Source: QWQI01 sp964608915
GTDB lineage: Bacteria > Planctomycetota > Planctomycetia > Isosphaerales > Isosphaeraceae
Assembly (NCBI GenBank): GCA_964608915.1
Contig: CAZSQA010000025.1
Location: 38,049 to 102,048 of the forward strand
Reading direction: 5' to 3'
Length of the DNA: 64,000 nucleotides
Part shown: one piece after another, positions 7,563 to 16,729 of the stretch
Layout of the letters: the number at the start of each line of letters is the position of its first letter
Position numbering within the stretch: position 1 is the first letter of the stretch
Made by a program: the position numbers and the translations under genes
The notes under the pieces: model-generated
Seen by the model: the letters and a program-made list of their open reading frames with translations, nothing else
Database searches by the model: none
What the model was told of the DNA's origin: nothing

Positions 7563-8954
7563 ATGCCCGCCACCAAAGCCGCACTCGAAAAGTGGTCCGC
7601 AGTCGAAAGTTATCTCAAGGCTGGCGAAGGCCGGTTTTTGGACGAACTCAAGAACCTGATCCGCATTCCGTCCGTCAGCGCCCAGCCGGCCCACAATGCC
7701 GACACCCGTAAGGCCGCCGAATTCGTGCGCGATGACCTGACGAGGTCAGGCATCAAGGCCACGATCGTCGAAACGGCCGGGCACCCGATCGTCGTCGGCC
7801 GTTCGCCCCATGTCGAAGGTCAGCCGACCGTCCTGGTCTATGGCCACTACGACGTTCAGCCCGCCGAAAAGGGCGACGGCTGGAAGACGGAACCGTTCGA
7901 ACCGGTCGAGATCGACGGCAATCTCTACGCCCGGGGCGCCACTGACGACAAGGGCCAGTTCTACACCCACCTGAAAGCGGCCGAAGCCTGGATGAAGGCC
8001 GGTGGCGGCTTGCCCGTGAACGTCGTCTTCCTGATCGAGGGCGAAGAGGAAGTCGGCGGGGCGAATCTGGAAAAGTTCTTCGCCGAAAAAGCCCACGAAC
8101 TCAAATGCGATTATGCTGTGATTTCCGACAGCAGTCAGTGGGCCCCCGGCGTTCCGGCCGTCAGCTACGGCCTGCGTGGCCTTTGCTACCTGGAACTTTT
8201 GGTGCAGGGGCCGAAGACGGACCTGCACTCAGGCATGTTCGGCGGCGCGGTGGCCAATCCGCTGAACGCTCTTTGCAAGATCATCGCCAGCCTGCATGAC
8301 GACAAGGGTCGCGTGGCCATCGAAGGTTTTTATGACGACGTCACCCCGCTGGCCGACTGGGAACGCGCCGAGTTCGCCGCGTTGCCGTTCGACGAATCGG
8401 CGTTTCGCGAAAGTCTCGAAGTGAAGGAACTCACGGGTGAAGCCGGCTATACGACGCTCGAACGCAAAAGTGCCCGGCCCACGTGCGACGTGCATGGCCT
8501 GTGGGGCGGTTACTCGGGGCCCGGCCCCAAAACCGTCCTCCCGGCCAAAGCCGGGGCGAAACTGAGCTTCCGCCTGGTGCCGAATCAGGACAATCACAAG
8601 GTTTCCGAGCTTTTCCGCAAGCATGTCGAGAAAGTGTGCCCGCCGGGCGTCACCTATGAGATCTTCGACTTCCACGGAGCGCCCGGGGTGGTCGTCAACA
8701 CCGACACCGATGGGATGGCGGCCGCGCGGCGGGCAATCGACGTCGCTTTCGGCCGAGAGCCTGTGCTGGTGCGTGAAGGGGGCTCGATTCCGGTCGTCGG
8801 CCTGATCAAGAATCACCTGAAAGTCGATACTCTTCTGCTCGGCTGGGGGCAGAACGACGACAACCTGCACGCTCCGGACGAAAAATTCTCGATCGCTGAC
8901 TTTCATCGCGGCATCGCGGCATCGGCCCGGTTCTTCGCGGAACTTGCACGTTGA
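7563..8954 (+). CDS. M20-family dipeptidase / metallopeptidase
   Basis: A 463-residue cytoplasmic metallopeptidase of the M20 family (carnosinase/PepV-like branch). Metal ligands and catalytic residues are visible: His in Tyr-Gly-His-Tyr-Asp-Val-Gln-Pro (near 96), Asp in Arg-Gly-Ala-Thr-Asp-Asp-Lys-Gly-Gln (near 129), the Glu-Gly-Glu-Glu-Glu-Val-Gly catalytic pair (near 164), Asp in Ile-Ser-Asp-Ser and the late His before Ala-Pro-Asp-Glu-Lys. A dimerisation/lid domain occupies the middle. No signal peptide. Family members cleave dipeptides or N-acylated amino acids; the exact substrate is not evident. Confidence 0.92.
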   Translation: MPATKAALEKWSAVESYLKAGEGRFLDELKNLIRIPSVSAQPAHNADTRKAAEFVRDDLTRSGIKATIVETAGHPIVVGRSPHVEGQPTVLVYGHYDVQPAEKGDGWKTEPFEPVEIDGNLYARGATDDKGQFYTHLKAAEAWMKAGGGLPVNVVFLIEGEEEVGGANLEKFFAEKAHELKCDYAVISDSSQWAPGVPAVSYGLRGLCYLELLVQGPKTDLHSGMFGGAVANPLNALCKIIASLHDDKGRVAIEGFYDDVTPLADWERAEFAALPFDESAFRESLEVKELTGEAGYTTLERKSARPTCDVHGLWGGYSGPGPKTVLPAKAGAKLSFRLVPNQDNHKVSELFRKHVEKVCPPGVTYEIFDFHGAPGVVVNTDTDGMAAARRAIDVAFGREPVLVREGGSIPVVGLIKNHLKVDTLLLGWGQNDDNLHAPDEKFSIADFHRGIAASARFFAELAR

Positions 8955-9083
8955 ACCAGGGCTGGACGATTCGCATACACTGATGGAGCGAGCCGGGCCG
9001 GTCGACCCACCTTCAAGGTCGATCGCCCCAGTTCGCGGACATTCGGGCCTGAGAGCCCGGGCCTCGAAACCGAAGAACATCGC

Positions 9084-9701
9084 ATGAGCCGCATTTTCGT
9101 CAGCCTCGCCATCACCGATTTCTCTTTGCTGGTCGCCAGTTACGTGCTGGGCCTGGTTTCCGTTTCGGCTGGCCCGGGGCGGCACGACCGCGAGCTTGGC
9201 GTGCACTTTCTGATCGCCCTGTTCACGGTCATGTTCAGTCTTCTGGTCCACTCGATCGCCTACACCTACCTGATGGGCACGAACCGCTGGGTGAATGAAG
9301 TGGTGGAGGTCTACAAAATGCCGGCCGAGATCGCGGCCCGTTCGAAGGCCAACAAACGCAAGGGCTTCAAATGGGAATTCCGGGCCATGGCCATCGTCGC
9401 CGTGGCCGCCTGGCTGGGTGCCTGGGTGCACCGGGAATATCCCAAAGCCGTGCCGGCTCAGAGCATGTATCACCACATCGCGGCCGTCTGCGTGATTTTC
9501 TTTTCGCTTATGGCGTTCGTGTACGAGTACCGGATCATCGGCGAGCAGGGCAAACTGCTCGACGAAGTCAAATCGCTGGCCGACTCGATGCGTGAAGCCC
9601 GTATCGCCGAGCGGCTCGCCGCCGGTGTCGCCAGCCCCGAAGTGCCGAAGTCTTCCGACCCCACATCCACGAAACCTTCGAACGATTCGCTCGCCTCATG
9701 A
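9084..9701 (+). CDS. Conserved hypothetical integral membrane protein
   Basis: 205 residues with about four predicted transmembrane segments: residues 8-28, 42-62, 100-117 and 131-149. A His-rich cytoplasmic or periplasmic patch (Met-Tyr-His-His-Ile) precedes the last helix. The C-terminal ~45 residues are hydrophilic, with a short helical part then a Ser/Thr/Pro-rich end. I do not recognise the family. Its stop codon overlaps the start of the MFS gene by four bases (ATGA), so the two are almost certainly co-translated and may act together. Confidence 0.7.
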   Translation: MSRIFVSLAITDFSLLVASYVLGLVSVSAGPGRHDRELGVHFLIALFTVMFSLLVHSIAYTYLMGTNRWVNEVVEVYKMPAEIAARSKANKRKGFKWEFRAMAIVAVAAWLGAWVHREYPKAVPAQSMYHHIAAVCVIFFSLMAFVYEYRIIGEQGKLLDEVKSLADSMREARIAERLAAGVASPEVPKSSDPTSTKPSNDSLAS

Positions 9702-10966
9702 CCGCTCCCGCAACCGACCCGAACGCCCCGTCCTCCACGCCGGAATCCGCTGCCGACGATCCTTACAAGGGCTCGCTGAAGCTGATTCTGCTGATCCTGT
9801 TCGTCGACCTGCTCGGCTTTTCGCTGGTCGTTCCCCTGTTGCCTCGTTATGCCGATTCCGCGGGCTTTTCGGCCACGAAGATCGGCATACTCATGGCCAC
9901 TTACCCGTTCTGTCAGCTCTTCGCCGGGCCGATTCTGGGCCGGCTGAGCGACCGCTTCGGCCGCAAGCCCGTGCTGATGGCCAGCCAGATCGGCACGACC
10001 GTTTCCTTCCTGATCCTGGCCATGACGCAGCGATTCGAGCTGATGCTGCTAGCCCGGGCACTGGACGGCACCTCCGGCGGCAATATCCTCGTCGCCCAGG
10101 CCTATATCGCCGACGTTACCCCGCCTAAGGACCGGGCCCGCAGCTTCGGCCTGATCGGCATGGTTTTCGGACTCGGATTCATCATCGGTCCGACCCTTGG
10201 CGGGCTGCTGTCCGGCGTCAATGTCGGGGCCAGCGATTTACGGCTGCCGTTTCTCGCCGCCGCGGTCTTTTCGATGATCGCCTGGACGCTGGTGCTTCTG
10301 CGTCTGCCGGAAAGTCATCGGCCCGGGGAATCGGCGGACAGTTCCGGTACCCGAGTCATCGGACGCCAGGGCGTTCGGGCTGTCATCAGCGACCCTCGGC
10401 TGCAATGGCTGGTTCTCGGTGGTGCACTGCTGGTTCTCGGCTGGTCGAGCCTTGAGGGCACGTTCAGCCTTTTCCTCAAGCGGCGGCTTGAGTACACGCC
10501 CCGTCAGGCTTCGATGGCGTTCGCGTTCGCCGGAATCGTCGGCGTATTGGGGCAGGGTTTTCTGATCCGCCGCATGGTCACCAGGTTCGGCGAACGCAAG
10601 CTGGTCGTCTGGGGGTTGTCGGGCCTTGTCGTGGGCTTTCTGGCGATGTCGCAGGTTCGTTCGACTGCGGCCCTCCTTCCGGCTCTGGTGATCGTCGGCC
10701 TGGCGCATGGCATGGCCCAGCCAAGCCTGTCGGGACTGATTTCCCGGTCATGCAGCCCGCAGATTCAGGGCTCGGTCTTCGGCACGATGACATCGGCCCA
10801 GACTGCCGCGCGGATGACGAATTTCTTCATGGCGAATCAGTTGCTGGGCCGTTTCGGTCCGAGCGCGCCGTTTCTGAGCGGGGCCGTGGTCTTCGTGGCG
10901 GCTCTGGCCGTGGTGCGGACGGGGATTCGGCGGCTGGATGAAACGTCGGACGCCCCAACCGAATGA
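9698..10966 (+). CDS. Major facilitator superfamily transporter (TetA-like, 12 TM)
   Basis: 422 residues with twelve hydrophobic segments. The MFS motif A between TM2 and TM3 is intact (Gly-Arg-Leu-Ser-Asp-Arg-Phe-Gly-Arg-Lys-Pro). Motif C in TM5 is present (Gly-Leu-Gly-Phe-Ile-Ile-Gly-Pro-Thr-Leu-Gly-Gly), as in drug/H+ antiporters of the DHA1 family. This points to a proton-driven exporter in the inner membrane; the substrate is unknown. It overlaps the preceding membrane-protein gene by ATGA. Confidence 0.85.
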   Translation: MTAPATDPNAPSSTPESAADDPYKGSLKLILLILFVDLLGFSLVVPLLPRYADSAGFSATKIGILMATYPFCQLFAGPILGRLSDRFGRKPVLMASQIGTTVSFLILAMTQRFELMLLARALDGTSGGNILVAQAYIADVTPPKDRARSFGLIGMVFGLGFIIGPTLGGLLSGVNVGASDLRLPFLAAAVFSMIAWTLVLLRLPESHRPGESADSSGTRVIGRQGVRAVISDPRLQWLVLGGALLVLGWSSLEGTFSLFLKRRLEYTPRQASMAFAFAGIVGVLGQGFLIRRMVTRFGERKLVVWGLSGLVVGFLAMSQVRSTAALLPALVIVGLAHGMAQPSLSGLISRSCSPQIQGSVFGTMTSAQTAARMTNFFMANQLLGRFGPSAPFLSGAVVFVAALAVVRTGIRRLDETSDAPTE

Positions 10967-11040
10967 TCACGGGGATTGCGTGTGGAGACGCATACCTTTA
11001 AGAGTGTCGGATCTGTTGGCATAAGAATATATAGGCATCA

Positions 11041-11081
11041 AATAATATAAAAAGCCCATCGAGATGGCTCCTGATGGGCTT
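11041..11081 (-). terminator. Intrinsic terminator of the PEP-CTERM gene
   Basis: Perfect 9-bp stem with arms at 11052-11060 and 11073-11081. On the minus strand it is followed by a T-rich run (11051 down to about 11041). It lies 31 nt beyond the stop codon of the minus-strand gene ending at 11112 and may serve the converging MFS gene as well. Confidence 0.85.
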
Positions 11082-11111
11082 CTGGTCCGGGTGGAGACTA
11101 GATTGAGAGTA

Positions 11112-11738
11112 TCAGACTCGCCGTCGGCGAGCGATCGAACCGATTGCGACGGCACTCGCGGCAGAAAGCACGAGAGTCGATGGTTCAGGAACCACAGTAA
11201 TGGCCATCATCTGCGGTGACTCGGAGGACGGGGTAGTCCAGGTCGATCCTGTATTCAAGGTTCTCGAATATAAGGACGGAAATCCGGTGCCTGCTTCATT
11301 GTCCGTGAAAGACCAGCGTGCCGAGCCATTCGAAACGCCCGAGCCGCTCATGAGGAGGTAATAAGAGGTTGTCGAAGCGAGGTTAATTCCCAGATTCGTG
11401 AATGCAATATTGCCTGGCGTTCCAGGAAGTTCGGTGGCAATGTCGATGGAACCGACGAACGCTACTTGGCTTAAGGGCTTCGAGTCGCCGCCGAGGTCGT
11501 AAATGTAGAGATTGACCGTACCGGTAGCGAATTCGTCACGTTTCATGTTCACGATGATCGAGTCGATGACGTTCCCGGAGAGCGTCGTGAATGCCTGGGC
11601 CGCCCACTCCGCGTCGTTGATTGTCACGTCGCCGTTGACATCGTTGCCCAGGTTGTATGCGATGGTATCCGCAGCCTGGGACGGCATCGCCAGACTAAGC
11701 AGCACGAGACCGCAAATCGCGATCAGAAATCGTTGCAT
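11112..11738 (-). CDS. PEP-CTERM-anchored exported protein (choice-of-anchor-like)
   Basis: From ATG 11738 (GAGG upstream) 208 residues: a clean signal peptide ending Met-Pro-Ser-Gln-Ala-Ala, a beta-rich ectodomain and a PEP-CTERM signal (Val-Pro-Glu-Pro-Ser-Thr, hydrophobic helix, Ala-Arg-Arg-Arg-Arg-Val). The body, with Ala-Gln-Ala-Phe-Thr-Thr followed by a jelly-roll-like pattern (Val-Asn-Leu-Tyr-Ile-Tyr-Asp), resembles the choice-of-anchor domains seen on other exosortase substrates. That resemblance is from memory only. Function unknown. Confidence 0.78.
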   Translation of the reverse strand: MQRFLIAICGLVLLSLAMPSQAADTIAYNLGNDVNGDVTINDAEWAAQAFTTLSGNVIDSIIVNMKRDEFATGTVNLYIYDLGGDSKPLSQVAFVGSIDIATELPGTPGNIAFTNLGINLASTTSYYLLMSGSGVSNGSARWSFTDNEAGTGFPSLYSRTLNTGSTWTTPSSESPQMMAITVVPEPSTLVLSAASAVAIGSIARRRRV

Positions 11739-11915
11739 GTATCGATCCTCACTTGTTTTCTTCAAAAGAACGCATTTCCGAATGCGTTCGATTCCTGCAT
11801 TGAGATCATCATGCATTGATCCGAAGTCTAAAGTCAATGGAATTGTCCCGATATTGCCGAAAATCGACGACGTATCCAATCCTCGAATACCGAAGAAGTT
11901 ACGACTCGATCTGCG

Positions 11916-12716
11916 TCATCCGATCGCAGCCACGGCGTTCGTGAAAATCTTCAGGCCATCCGCACTGGGCGGGGCGTCTTTGGGGAATCGTGTCCAGCTC
12001 GGGTGGTGCAGGGGGCTCGTGAAGCGTTCCGGGTGAGGCATCAGGCCGAATACGCGGCCCGTCGGGTCGCACACGCCCGCGACGGCGCCGGGCGAGCCGT
12101 TCGGATTGGCTGGGTAGTCTTCTGTCGGATTGCCCGTGGCTGGATCGACGTAACGGAGCACGACCTGGCCGGCGGCTTCGAGAGCCTTCAGATCGGCCGG
12201 GGTCGATGTCAGGAAGCGCCCTTCGCCGTGCGCCGCGGGCATGGCGATCCGGTCGATTCCCTGGAGAAAGACGCAATTGCCAGGAGTGACGGCCATATCC
12301 ACCCAGCGGGCTTCGAACTGACCGCTGACGTTGTAGCTCAGCGAAGTCGTCGGCTGCATGCCGGCCCGGGCGCCGTCCGGCAGCAGGCCCGAAGCGACCA
12401 GAACCTGAAAGCCGTTGCAGATACCCAGCACGAGGCCGCCCTTTTCGACGAACTCGCGGATCGTATCGGCCAGTTTCAGGTGAATCCGGGCCGACCATAC
12501 TCGGCCGGCCCCCAGGTCATCGCCGTAGGAAAATCCGCCAGGGAAGGTCAGAATGCGGTAATCGGCCAGCATCCCCGGGTTTTCCAGCAGACGATTGAAG
12601 TGATGGATCTCGGCTTCGGAGCCGGCCAGACGCCAGGCCTGGGCCGTTTCCTGGTCGCAATTGGTGCCTGGGGCGCGCAGTACGAGGGCTTTCGGTTTCG
12701 TCGATGTGTGGGCCAT
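11916..12716 (-). CDS. purQ: Phosphoribosylformylglycinamidine synthase, glutaminase subunit
   Basis: 266 residues, a class I glutamine amidotransferase that feeds ammonia to PurL in step four of purine synthesis. The start matches PurQ (Ala-Pro-Gly-Thr-Asn-Cys-Asp near residue 15), followed by Pro-Gly-Gly-Phe-Ser-Tyr-Gly-Asp-Asp-Leu-Gly-Ala-Gly. The nucleophile is Cys100 in Leu-Gly-Ile-Cys-Asn-Gly-Phe-Gln, and the His/Glu pair is in Met-Pro-His-Pro-Glu-Arg. It is somewhat longer than the ~227-residue Bacillus enzyme. It ends a same-strand run tyrA, purL, NYN gene, purQ. Confidence 0.95.
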   Translation of the reverse strand: MAHTSTKPKALVLRAPGTNCDQETAQAWRLAGSEAEIHHFNRLLENPGMLADYRILTFPGGFSYGDDLGAGRVWSARIHLKLADTIREFVEKGGLVLGICNGFQVLVASGLLPDGARAGMQPTTSLSYNVSGQFEARWVDMAVTPGNCVFLQGIDRIAMPAAHGEGRFLTSTPADLKALEAAGQVVLRYVDPATGNPTEDYPANPNGSPGAVAGVCDPTGRVFGLMPHPERFTSPLHHPSWTRFPKDAPPSADGLKIFTNAVAAIG

Positions 12717-12776
12717 GTCGGTTTCGGTCGTTCGAGTCCAGGTGAGATCGCCGCCAGGGGCGGGCGATCGTGGCGA

Positions 12777-13601
12777 TCAATAGTAGTTTTCGTGGTGTCC
12801 GTAATGGGTCGGAGTGGCGAATTCGGTATCGGCCCGATAGGCGAGCTTGCGCCGCAGGAGATCGGCCTCGAAGATCTGTACGACGAAGTCGGCCGCGATC
12901 TTGAGTCTCGAACTGGTCCCTTTCGACGTTTCGTCGGAAGAACCCCGGCGAAATTCCACCACGCCCACGTGCTTGCTCTGGCCCTTGACGTAGTTGATGC
13001 CCGGGATGCCGTCGGCGTCGCCCGAGATCAGCAGGGCGATGTCGTAAATGTCCCGCAGGGCGACCATGTCCACGGCCAGTGAAGTGTCGAGCCCCTTTTC
13101 GTTGAGCGTGTGGTTCAGAAGGTCGACCTTCCAGTGCCCTTCCTGGCGGATCTCGACATAGTCTGTCGCGGACTGCACGCCGAAATAGAACCGCTTCTTG
13201 CGTTCCAGGGCCTTGCGTTTGTTTTCGTACCAGTCACGCGTCTCGGCGAAGCACAAGCTCCAGGCGTCGTCCTCACGCGAGCGGTCGGGCGTCGTCGGGC
13301 CGACCCGCTCCAGGTAGTATTCCTTCAGCCGGACGTTCATTTCGAAGCGGCTGCGCAGGCGGCTTTCGGCCTTCGGGTCGTTCAGGTCCCATTCATCCAT
13401 CTTGCCGACGACGTACCAGTAAATCCGCGAATGTTGCGGAGCGGGCCAGGGGGAGCCGTCCGCGAAGGTGCGGCCCCAGTGCCGCACGCTTTCCTCGAAA
13501 ACATGACGATAGAAGGCTCCGTAATCGTCCACCCTCAGGGCCAGGTTCTTCAATACGCCGTCCAGGTTCGAACCGTCCACGAAAGTCACGAATCTCTGCA
13601 T
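12777..13601 (-). CDS. NYN-domain (PIN-like, LabA/DUF88-type) protein
   Basis: 274 residues. The N-terminus Phe-Val-Asp-Gly-Ser-Asn-Leu-Asp carries the first conserved acidic residue (Asp9) of the NYN fold. Later come Ala-Val-Asp-Met-Val-Ala-Leu and Leu-Ile-Ser-Gly-Asp-Ala-Asp-Gly-Ile, the remaining acidic clusters of the metal-dependent RNase-like active site. NYN proteins are predicted or proven ribonucleases. GGAG lies eight bases before ATG 13601. The gene sits between purL (72 nt) and purQ (60 nt) on the same strand, so it is probably co-transcribed with purine genes; why is not known. Confidence 0.85.
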   Translation of the reverse strand: MQRFVTFVDGSNLDGVLKNLALRVDDYGAFYRHVFEESVRHWGRTFADGSPWPAPQHSRIYWYVVGKMDEWDLNDPKAESRLRSRFEMNVRLKEYYLERVGPTTPDRSREDDAWSLCFAETRDWYENKRKALERKKRFYFGVQSATDYVEIRQEGHWKVDLLNHTLNEKGLDTSLAVDMVALRDIYDIALLISGDADGIPGINYVKGQSKHVGVVEFRRGSSDETSKGTSSRLKIAADFVVQIFEADLLRRKLAYRADTEFATPTHYGHHENYY

Positions 13602-13673
13602 GGGGATCGCTCCGGTTCGGATTCCGACTAATTCTTAATTGCTCGGTTCGTTCAAGTTCGCACGCATTCCGAT

Positions 13674-16571
13674 TCAGGAGGAAAGAGACCAGTCGAGCGG
13701 CCGCTTCCAGGCGGCTTCGATGTCTCGCACCGAAGCGTCGACGATCACCGTTTTGTCAAGTCCCGTGACCGTCAGGCCGCAACCGCCGGCGGCATCCGGC
13801 CCGACCACTTCGCCCAGCTTGCCCATCGGCAATTCGCCCCACAATTCCGCCAGTTGGGCCGCGTGGCGCGGTTCCACCTCGACCACGAACCGGCTCGGCG
13901 ACTCGCCGAAGAGCAGGATCGGATCGAGCGCCGCCTCGGCTTCCGCCGGGATGTCCCGCAGGGAAACCCGGGCCCCCAGACGCCCGCCCAGGGCCATTTC
14001 CGCCAGAGCCACCGCCAGGCCGCCTTCGGAAACGTCGTGGCACGATCGCACCAGCCCGCGCCGGATCGCTTCGTGCAGGCCCTGAAAGATCGACCGGGCC
14101 AGTTCCGCATGAACGATCGGCACTTCCGCCGGCTTGTTCAGGAAGTGCACGGACCACACCGAGCCACCCATCGCCGCCTGCGTTTCGCCCAGAATCCACA
14201 GCTCGTTGCCGGGCGTCTTCAGGTCCATCGTCACGGCCGTGTGCACGTCTTCGAGCTGCCCCAGGGCACTGATCAGAAGCGTCGGCGGGATCGAGCGTGA
14301 CTGCCCGTCGTGCAGAAATTCGTTGTAGAGACTGTCCTTACCGGAAATGAACGGCGTTTCCCAGGCGAGCGAAAGATCATGGCACGCCTCAGCCGCCTGC
14401 ACCAGGCCGGCGAGCGTTTCCGGCCGTTCGGGATTGCCCCAGCAGAAGTTGTCCAGCAGGGCGATGCGGGCCGGATCCGCCCCCACGGCCACACAGTTGC
14501 GTACGGCTTCGTCGATCGCCATCGCCGCCATGCGGTAGCAGTCGATCGCGCCGGCGTGAATCTGCAGCCCGCAGGCCACGGCGATCGCCCGGTTCGAGGC
14601 CCTCGAAGGCCAGAGGACCGAGGCGTCCGAAGGCGCGTCGGCATGCACGCCCACCAGCGGTTTGACGACCGTGGCCGCCTGCACTTCGTGGTCGTATTGC
14701 CGGACGATCCATTCCTTCGAAGCGACGTTTTCGTCGGCCAGCAGTTCCATCAGAGCCGCCTGGAGGTCGGCCGTCGCCGAAAATTCGGGCGCGAATGTCG
14801 GCGTCACGACGGCCACGGCATTGCGGACGACCTTCGGCCGTCCGTCATGCAGGAAGTGCATGTCCAGGTCGCACACGATTTCGCCGTGATACCTCAGCAC
14901 CAGCCGCCCGGCGTTGCCGAACGTGCCCAGCACCGTGGCTTCGACCCCCTCGCCCCGGCACAGAGCATCCAGATCCGGCCATTTCTCCGGCGGCACGGCC
15001 AGAACCATGCGCTCCTGGGCTTCGCTGATCCAGATCTCGGTATACGAAAGCCCCTCGTATTTCAGCGGGGCGTTCTCCAGGTCGACTTTTGCCCCGATCT
15101 CGGCCCCCATTTCGCCGACGGCCGAGCTGAACCCGCCCGCGCCGCAGTCGGTGATCGCCCTGTAAAGCCCCTGGTCGCGGGCCTGCATGAGGATGTCCAT
15201 CACCATCTTTTCGGTGATGGCATTGCCGATCTGCACGGCCCCGGAGCTGACCGTCTCCGACTCGCTCGTCAGTTCGATCGAGCTGAACGTCGCCCCGTGA
15301 ATGCCGTCGCGTCCCGTGCGGCCGCCCACGGCCACGATCAGGTCGCCTTCGGCCACGCTCTTGTCCGACATCCCGCGCGGGATCAGGCCGATCGTGCCGC
15401 AGAAAACCAGCGGGTTCGCCAGATAATCCGAGTGAAAGGCCACCGCGCCGTTGACCGTCGGTATGCCCATCCGGTTGCCGTAATCGCGCACGCCGGCCAC
15501 CACGCCCTTGAGGACACGCTTGGGGTGGATCACCCCGGGCGGCATGCAATCGGGCGGAAACGTGGGCGGGGCCACGCAGAAGACGTCGGTATTGGCGATC
15601 GGCTTCGCCCCCAGGCCCGTGCCGAGCGGGTCGCGGATCACGCCGCCAATGCCCGTATTGGCTCCGCCGTAAGGGTCGATGGCCGAAGGGTGATTGTGCG
15701 TTTCCACCTTGAAGCAGACGTCGTGCGTGTCGTCGAACGACACCACGCCGGCATTGTCGGCGAAGACGCTCACGACCCAGTCGGCGTCGAGCTGGCTCGT
15801 CGCCTGGAAGATCGTCTCCTTGAGCAGGTTCCGGTAAGTCCTGCCCTGCTTGCGCACTTCGCCTTTCAGCGTCTTGTGCGAGCAGTGTTCCGACCACGTC
15901 TGGGCGATCGTCTCCAGCTCGCAGTCGATCGGATCCCGGCCCAGCGTTTCGAAGTGGGCCTGAATCGTCTTCATCTCGGCCAGAGAGAGCGAAAGCTGCC
16001 CCTCGCGGCTGATCTTCACCAGGGCGTCGTCGCCCAGGCCCCGGATCGGCACCGTGATGCGCTGAAACTTGTAAGCCCCGTGCGGCTGCAGGTGGTCGAT
16101 CGTCAGATCGCCGAAAACGGCCATCTCGACCGCCTCGTTCGCCAGAGTCCGCCGCACCAGGTCCGGCAGAAAAGCCGATGGGCCCTGGATCCGGTAAGTC
16201 CGGACGGTCCGCACCTTCTCGACCGCGTAGCCCATGGCCTTGAGGATTCCGGCCGCCGTCTCGCCGGGCGGATCGGTCACCCCCGGCTTCGGCAGCACAT
16301 GGACAACATGCTCGCCGCTTTTCGGAGCCGTGCCGGCCACGCTGCCCAGCGTTCGGATGTCGCCCGTTTCGATCACGGGGTCGAGCAGGGCTTTGCGTGC
16401 CGCTTCGGCCAGTTCCGACTCGGTGAGCGTGCCCTCGATCAGCAGGCCGCGTGTCTCGCGAATCTGCCAGGGCCCCGGGATTCCCAGCTCTTCGGCTTCC
16501 TGGCAGCGCCGGTCCGAAGCGGAATTCGATGGGTCGATCTGCCGGGGGACGATCTCCAGATGACGGATCAT
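13674..16571 (-). CDS. purL: Phosphoribosylformylglycinamidine synthase, synthetase subunit with PurS-like N-terminus
   Basis: 965 residues, clearly longer than the ~740-residue small PurL. The core has Glu-Thr-His-Asn-His-Pro (near 291), Gly-Gly-Ala-Asn-Thr-Gly-Ile-Gly-Gly, Asp-Cys-Gly-Ala-Gly-Gly-Phe-Ser-Ser and, in the second half, Ser-Gly-Lys-Asp-Ser-Leu, all typical of the ATP-dependent FGAM synthetase. The first ~190 residues hold PurS-like material: a Val-Leu-Pro-Lys-Pro-Gly-Val-Thr-Asp-Pro segment near 112 and a Val-Arg-Thr-Val-Arg-Thr-Tyr strand. PurS, normally a separate 80-residue bridge between PurL and PurQ, therefore appears fused here. Its PurQ partner is encoded two genes downstream. 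Confidence 0.95.
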   Translation of the reverse strand: MIRHLEIVPRQIDPSNSASDRRCQEAEELGIPGPWQIRETRGLLIEGTLTESELAEAARKALLDPVIETGDIRTLGSVAGTAPKSGEHVVHVLPKPGVTDPPGETAAGILKAMGYAVEKVRTVRTYRIQGPSAFLPDLVRRTLANEAVEMAVFGDLTIDHLQPHGAYKFQRITVPIRGLGDDALVKISREGQLSLSLAEMKTIQAHFETLGRDPIDCELETIAQTWSEHCSHKTLKGEVRKQGRTYRNLLKETIFQATSQLDADWVVSVFADNAGVVSFDDTHDVCFKVETHNHPSAIDPYGGANTGIGGVIRDPLGTGLGAKPIANTDVFCVAPPTFPPDCMPPGVIHPKRVLKGVVAGVRDYGNRMGIPTVNGAVAFHSDYLANPLVFCGTIGLIPRGMSDKSVAEGDLIVAVGGRTGRDGIHGATFSSIELTSESETVSSGAVQIGNAITEKMVMDILMQARDQGLYRAITDCGAGGFSSAVGEMGAEIGAKVDLENAPLKYEGLSYTEIWISEAQERMVLAVPPEKWPDLDALCRGEGVEATVLGTFGNAGRLVLRYHGEIVCDLDMHFLHDGRPKVVRNAVAVVTPTFAPEFSATADLQAALMELLADENVASKEWIVRQYDHEVQAATVVKPLVGVHADAPSDASVLWPSRASNRAIAVACGLQIHAGAIDCYRMAAMAIDEAVRNCVAVGADPARIALLDNFCWGNPERPETLAGLVQAAEACHDLSLAWETPFISGKDSLYNEFLHDGQSRSIPPTLLISALGQLEDVHTAVTMDLKTPGNELWILGETQAAMGGSVWSVHFLNKPAEVPIVHAELARSIFQGLHEAIRRGLVRSCHDVSEGGLAVALAEMALGGRLGARVSLRDIPAEAEAALDPILLFGESPSRFVVEVEPRHAAQLAELWGELPMGKLGEVVGPDAAGGCGLTVTGLDKTVIVDASVRDIEAAWKRPLDWSLSS

Positions 16572-16729
16572 GTGTATATTCGTCGAGCTTTCGAGGTCAG
16601 TTGCGTTCAGTGTTCGATTCGGTGCGTTGCTTCGTCAGGTCGATTCGTTGCATTTACTCGCGCCGCGGTTCGATCGACACCCCGGCAGTCTGCCAGGGGG
16701 GCCGGTCATGGTTCGCGGAATCGGCGAAA

